NCBI GenBank assembly: GCA_052389755.1
Contig: JBQTHP010000188.1
Location: forward strand, 1-10,720
Source of the DNA: JBQTHP01 sp052389755
Lineage (GTDB): Bacteria; Pseudomonadota; Gammaproteobacteria; Steroidobacterales; Steroidobacteraceae
Direction of reading: 5' to 3'
Length of the DNA: 10,720 nt
The notes beneath the pieces were generated by a model, which saw only the letters and a program-made list of their open reading frames with translations, had not been told where the DNA came from and searched no databases. Positions 8,031 to 10,720 of the stretch are shown here, piece by piece. The translations under genes were made by a program, and so were the position numbers. Position 1 is the stretch's first letter. Each line of letters starts with the position of its first letter.

Positions 8031-8176
8031 GAGAAGAGCGAAGGCGCGCGTGCGACCAGCGTGCATTGAAGGCCCTGCGCGATCGCTGGTCGTGTGTATC
8101 CCTGACGGGATATCCCCTCGCGCGAGCCGGCGCGCTTTAAGCCCGATGCGCGCCTGCGGCCCGCGCTCGGCACCCG
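8031..8176 (+). repeat. Structured 146-bp repeat, copy A
   Basis: This segment recurs in inverted orientation at 8476-8622, differing at roughly ten positions, and the last 60 or so bases are almost identical. It begins with a purine tract (GAGAAGAGCGAAG). Three hairpins follow: CGACCAGCG/CGCTGGTCG (8053-8061 with 8084-8092), TATCCC-TGAC-GGGATA (8097-8112), and GGCGCGC/GCGCGCC (8129-8135 with 8148-8154), the last enclosed by CGAGC/GCTCG (8123-8127 with 8165-8169). Before the ISL3 insertion it would have begun about 22 bp after the DUF4112 stop, in the same sense. It has no coding signal. It resembles a genome-wide intergenic repeat or 3'-UTR element, and I do not recognise a named family. Confidence 0.85.
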
Positions 8177-8183
8177 CCCGAAT

Positions 8184-8221
8184 GCGATCGCACAGGGCCT
8201 TCAACGCACGCCGCTCGCACG
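8184..8221 (-). repeat. Partial copy C of the structured repeat, facing copy A
   Basis: These 38 bases, read in reverse complement, match the part of copy A at 8049-8086 at about 33 positions, including GCGATCGC and GGCCTTCAA. They also match copy B at about 8564-8602 in the direct sense. Because A and C face each other 97 bp apart, they can form one long stem that would compete with the first hairpin of copy A. Confidence 0.75.
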
Positions 8222-8222
8222 A

Positions 8223-8475
8223 ACGTCCACGCTCGACTCAGCGCTTTCGTCTGGCCCGACTGTCAGCCGTCACCCGAGCGTGCGCCGGCAAATCAGTCGC
8301 CGGCACGCGGATTCAGTCGGCGATCCCTCGCTCGCCCCCCGGGCGGAAGGCCCGATGCACCGGCGACCAGGACTGATGACTCCCGGCTACCACCGGAGCA
8401 CGCAAGCTGCGCGATTCCGTTGGTCCTCCGCCTACAACGCTGTCGGCATGATCGAGGTGACGGTGGACTGACGAT
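8223..8475. other. Gene-free spacer rich in short inverted repeats
   Basis: I find no credible gene here; the short open frames lack ribosome-binding sites and recognisable protein. Several inverted repeats are visible: CACGCTCG/CGAGCGTG (8228-8235 with 8275-8282), GCCGGC/GCCGGC (8284-8289 with 8299-8304), and ATCAGTC/GACTGAT (8291-8297 with 8371-8377). This could be a structured RNA or degraded mobile DNA, and I cannot decide between them. Confidence 0.5.
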
Positions 8476-8622
8476 CGGGTGCCGAGCGCGGGCCGCAGGC
8501 GCGCATCGGGCTTAAAGCGCGCCGGCTCGCGCGAGGGTATGTCCCGTGAGGGACACACACGATCAGCGATCGCGCAGGGCCCTTCAATGCACGCCGGTCG
8601 CGCGCTCGTCTTCGCTCTTCTC
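8476..8622 (-). repeat. Structured 147-bp repeat, copy B
   Basis: Read on the minus strand, this copy has the same order of parts as copy A: purine tract, first hairpin region, short hairpin, and GC-rich hairpin ending CTCGGCACCCG. The short hairpin reads TGTCCC-TCAC-GGGACA against TATCCC-TGAC-GGGATA in copy A, so an A-T pair is replaced by a G-C pair with the stem kept. The first stem is weaker here, with one mismatch and one G-T pair. It starts 14 bp after the stop of the GNAT gene, in the sense of that gene. Confidence 0.85.
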
Positions 8623-8636
8623 CCCTCTTCTTCTTT

Positions 8637-9233
8637 TTACATCTTTCTCCGGCTGCCAATCGTCAGCCGATAAACCAATCGCCCGCTCGGATGCTTCTGC
8701 GCCGTGAACCCTGCGGCGTCGAACAGCGCAGGCACGCCGGTCCACGCGAACGCTGCCGGCATCGCGGCGCGGCGCTTCGGCACGACCGGGTAACCTTCGA
8801 CGATCCGCGCGCCGCGATCGCGGGCCAGCTCGACCGCGGCACGCAGCAGCGCCGAAGCGACACCGGCACCGCGTTTGGCAGACGGCACGAAAAAGCACGT
8901 GACGGACCACACGTCTTCGCCGGGCAGCGGCGCGAGCGCGCGGCTTCGCTCGAAATACGGAAATGACTCGCGCGATCCCGCGCTCACCCATCCGACTGCT
9001 TCACTGCCTTCCCAGGCGAGGCAGCCGTGCGCGTTGCCCTGCATGACCAGCGTTCGAAACTCTTGCCGATTGACTGCGCCCTTGTCGGCGTCGAAGCGTT
9101 CACCGCCATAGCTCGCGCGCCAGAGCATGCACCAGCATCCACCGCACGCGCCGCGTGTGCCGAAGAGTCGCTCGAGCGCGGGCCAGTCGCGAGGCTCGAG
9201 CGGCGCGCACTTGACCGTCGCGGTGATACTCAT
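8637..9233 (-). CDS. GNAT-family N-acetyltransferase
   Basis: This 198-residue protein has a single GNAT fold. Visible parts are the N-terminal LEPRDWPALERLF helix, the GACGGCWCMLWR motif (28-39) typical of one uncharacterised GNAT branch, GCLAWEGSEAVGWVSAG (strands 2-4), and the acetyl-CoA site WSVTCFFVPSAKRGAGVASALLRAAVELARDRGA (about 109-142), whose RGAGVA fits the pyrophosphate-binding loop. ALFDAAGF and a final strand close the fold. It transfers an acetyl group to an unknown amine, possibly a small molecule or antibiotic-like compound. It is transcribed towards the repeat island and diverges from the kinase gene, with 134 bp between their starts. The ATG at 9233 has no clear ribosome-binding site. 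Length and reading frame look intact. Confidence 0.9.
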   Translation of the reverse strand: MSITATVKCAPLEPRDWPALERLFGTRGACGGCWCMLWRASYGGERFDADKGAVNRQEFRTLVMQGNAHGCLAWEGSEAVGWVSAGSRESFPYFERSRALAPLPGEDVWSVTCFFVPSAKRGAGVASALLRAAVELARDRGARIVEGYPVVPKRRAAMPAAFAWTGVPALFDAAGFTAQKHPSGRLVYRLTIGSRRKM

Positions 9234-9367
9234 CCGGGAGCGATCGTATCCGTGTCACCGCACCGGACGCGAACGGCAAATTTTTTCGACGTAGCAAGCG
9301 TCGTTCCCGCACATTCTCGCGCGTCTGCGACCTTGCGCCGCGCCGTGAGCGCGCCGTACATTGTCCG

Positions 9368-10586
9368 ATGGCGATCGAAAGCCTCCAATCCGTGAGCGTC
9401 GTCAACATCGGCAGTCGTCTCGCGCCGCCGGCGCACTGGCGCGACCTCGGCGATAGCGAGCATTTCGTTCAGTTCTACGACATCGAAGAAGCCCTCCTCG
9501 AGTCGGTCGGCGGCTTCATCGGTGCCGCCCTCAGTGCGCAATCCGCTCGCTCCGATCCGCAACGTCGTCGAAGCGCTGTGCCGGATCGATGCGGAGGACT
9601 CCGCGCACCGGCGCATGTACGAGATGCTCGACCGCCAGGTGCGCCAGCTGACCCGCCTGCTGGACGACCTCCTCGACGTCGCCCGTATCACCCAAGGCAA
9701 GATTCAGCTGCAATCCGAGTCGCTCGAGCTCATGGCGGTCATATCGAGCGCCATCGAGACGTGCCGGACGTTGATCGATGAACGCCGGCTTCATCTCGCG
9801 GTGTCGCTGCCCGAGGAGCCCGTCCGCGTCCGCGGCGATCGCGCACGCCTGGTTCAGGTGTTCGCGAATCTGCTCAACAACGCGGCGAAATACACGCCCG
9901 AGAACGGTCACATCGCGATCAAGGCCGAGCGGCTGCTCGATCGCGTGAAGGTTCACGTGCACGACGACGGCATGGGCATCGCAGCCGACGTTCTGCCCAA
10001 GATATTCGACCTCTTCGCGCAGGCGAATCGCACGCTGGACCGTGCGGAGGGCGGGCTCGGGATCGGACTGACGATCGTCCGCACCATCGTGCAACTGCAT
10101 GCCGGGCACGTCGAAGCGTCCAGCGACGGAGCCGGGCGCGGCAGCGAGTTCGTCGTGGATCTGCCGGTGCTCGAAGCGACGCCGCTCGGAGACGACGCGA
10201 GTTCTTCGCCGCCGCGAGCTGCCGGCACGGCAGCGTTTCGGCAGCGAATCGTAGTGGTGGACGACAATCGCGACTCGGCCGACTCCATGGCGGTGTTCCT
10301 GCGGCTCGGCGGTCATGAAGTGGCGACGGTCTTCGATGGCGCTTCGGCGCTCGAGCTCGTCCGCACGTTCGAGCCGGACGTGGTCCTTCTCGACCTCGGT
10401 TTGCCCGGGATGAACGGCTACGAAGTCGCCGAGTGCGTGCGCGCGCTCGATCCGGATGTCCGCATCATCGCCGTGACGGGATACGGGCAATCGAGCGATC
10501 GCCGCCGCACGCGTGACGCGGGCTTCGACCATCACCTGGTGAAGCCGGTGGACCCGGCCGCGCTCGAGAGGCTCTTCGCGCGCTAA
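9368..10586 (+). pseudogene. Hybrid histidine kinase/response regulator with internal deletion (MEDS...HATPase-REC)
   Basis: The first frame (9368 to about 9535) encodes EHFVQFYDIEEALLESVGGFIGAAL, the start of a MEDS (DcmR-like) sensory domain, which is normally about 160 residues. It runs directly into a second frame that opens inside the H-box: RNPLAPIRN, without the preceding H-E-L and its phosphoacceptor histidine. The second frame, open from GTG 9522 (354 residues), holds the rest of the dimerisation helices (LLDDLLDVARI), the HATPase with NLLNNAAKYT (116-125), DDGMGIA (148-154), FDLFAQ (162-167) and GLGIGL (178-183), and a REC domain with Asp247/248, phosphoacceptor Asp291, Thr319 and Lys341. 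An out-of-frame deletion has therefore removed most of the sensor and the active histidine. The GTG product could survive as an ATPase-REC fragment but cannot autophosphorylate on histidine. Confidence 0.8.
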
Positions 10587-10678
10587 GGAGCCACCGCGCG
10601 CACGAACTTCACAAGCCCGAATTGATTCGCTCCACGATATTCGCTCGGTCAATTCGGGCTTGCCTGCATGGCGGCTCC
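10587..10678. terminator. Long hairpin directly after the kinase stop codon
   Basis: CAAGCCCGAATTGA (10612-10625) and its exact reverse complement (10649-10662) form a 14-bp perfect stem around a 23-base loop. GGAGCC (10587-10592) and GGCTCC (10673-10678) can add an outer stem. There is no T-run on either strand, so it is not a classic intrinsic terminator. It may act as a transcript-end or stability hairpin, or be a small palindromic repeat element. I see no further features to 10720. Confidence 0.5.
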
Positions 10679-10720
10679 ACGTCGCGGCAAAGTCCGTCAC
10701 CGTGCGGAAGCGGACGCGGA

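Noticed and set aside
8031..8622. The inverted repeats as a CRISPR array or as ends of a transposon
   Set aside because: There are only two full copies and one partial copy, with no regular spacers. The segment between them has no transposase, and no target duplication flanks the pair.
9280..9315. Hairpin CGACG/CGTCG beside a T6 tract as a terminator
   Set aside because: The T-run precedes the stem on the + strand and becomes an A-run after it on the minus strand. It is on the wrong side for an intrinsic terminator in either direction.
9531..10700. A 389-codon open frame on the minus strand opposite the kinase gene
   Set aside because: The + strand carries conserved HATPase and REC motifs throughout, and the minus translation shows no domain.

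Overview
The window is GC-rich with tightly packed genes, strong G/C-ending codon bias and tail-to-head overlaps. This suggests a high-GC free-living bacterium, most likely a member of the Pseudomonadota. I cannot fix the genus from sequence alone.

Layout. (1) 1-159 is very C/G-rich, low-complexity sequence with no gene. (2) 160-5008 is a co-directional + strand block: a D-2-hydroxyglutarate/D-lactate-type FAD dehydrogenase, a membrane-anchored SRPBCC protein, a lipoprotein alpha/beta hydrolase, an APC-family amino acid permease and a DUF4112 membrane protein. The last four are spaced 17, -8 and -4 bp apart, so they look like one translationally coupled unit. (3) 5039-8019 is a nested transposon. 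An ISL3-family element, with 24-bp imperfect inverted repeats and a perfect 8-bp target duplication (ACAATAGT), is split by a complete IS110-family element of about 1.6 kb (IS1111-like layout) inserted in its transposase gene. (4) 8020-8636 is a gene-free repeat island between convergent genes. It holds two inverted copies of a 146-147-bp structured repeat and part of a third. (5) 8637-9233 (-) encodes a GNAT acetyltransferase. (6) 9368-10586 (+) is a sensory histidine kinase/response-regulator hybrid broken by an internal deletion that removed the phosphoacceptor histidine. (7) 10587-10720 starts with a long perfect-stem hairpin directly after the stop codon.

Most interesting points. The 383-bp non-coding tail of the IS110 element contains a hairpin (6356-6378). 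Its two flanks resemble the two ends of the element, in the order and sense expected for the donor-binding loop of a bridge RNA (seekRNA). The 146-bp repeat sits just after the stop codon of both convergent genes, in the sense of each gene, and one of its hairpins shows a compensatory base-pair change, so it may be a functional 3'-UTR or transcript-end element. The ISL3 element inserted exactly between the DUF4112 stop codon and its copy of this repeat. The ISL3 transposase also needs a -1 shift at an A7 slippery run to join its N-terminus to its zinc-finger and DDE domains.

I see no CRISPR array, tRNA, rRNA or recognised defence system.
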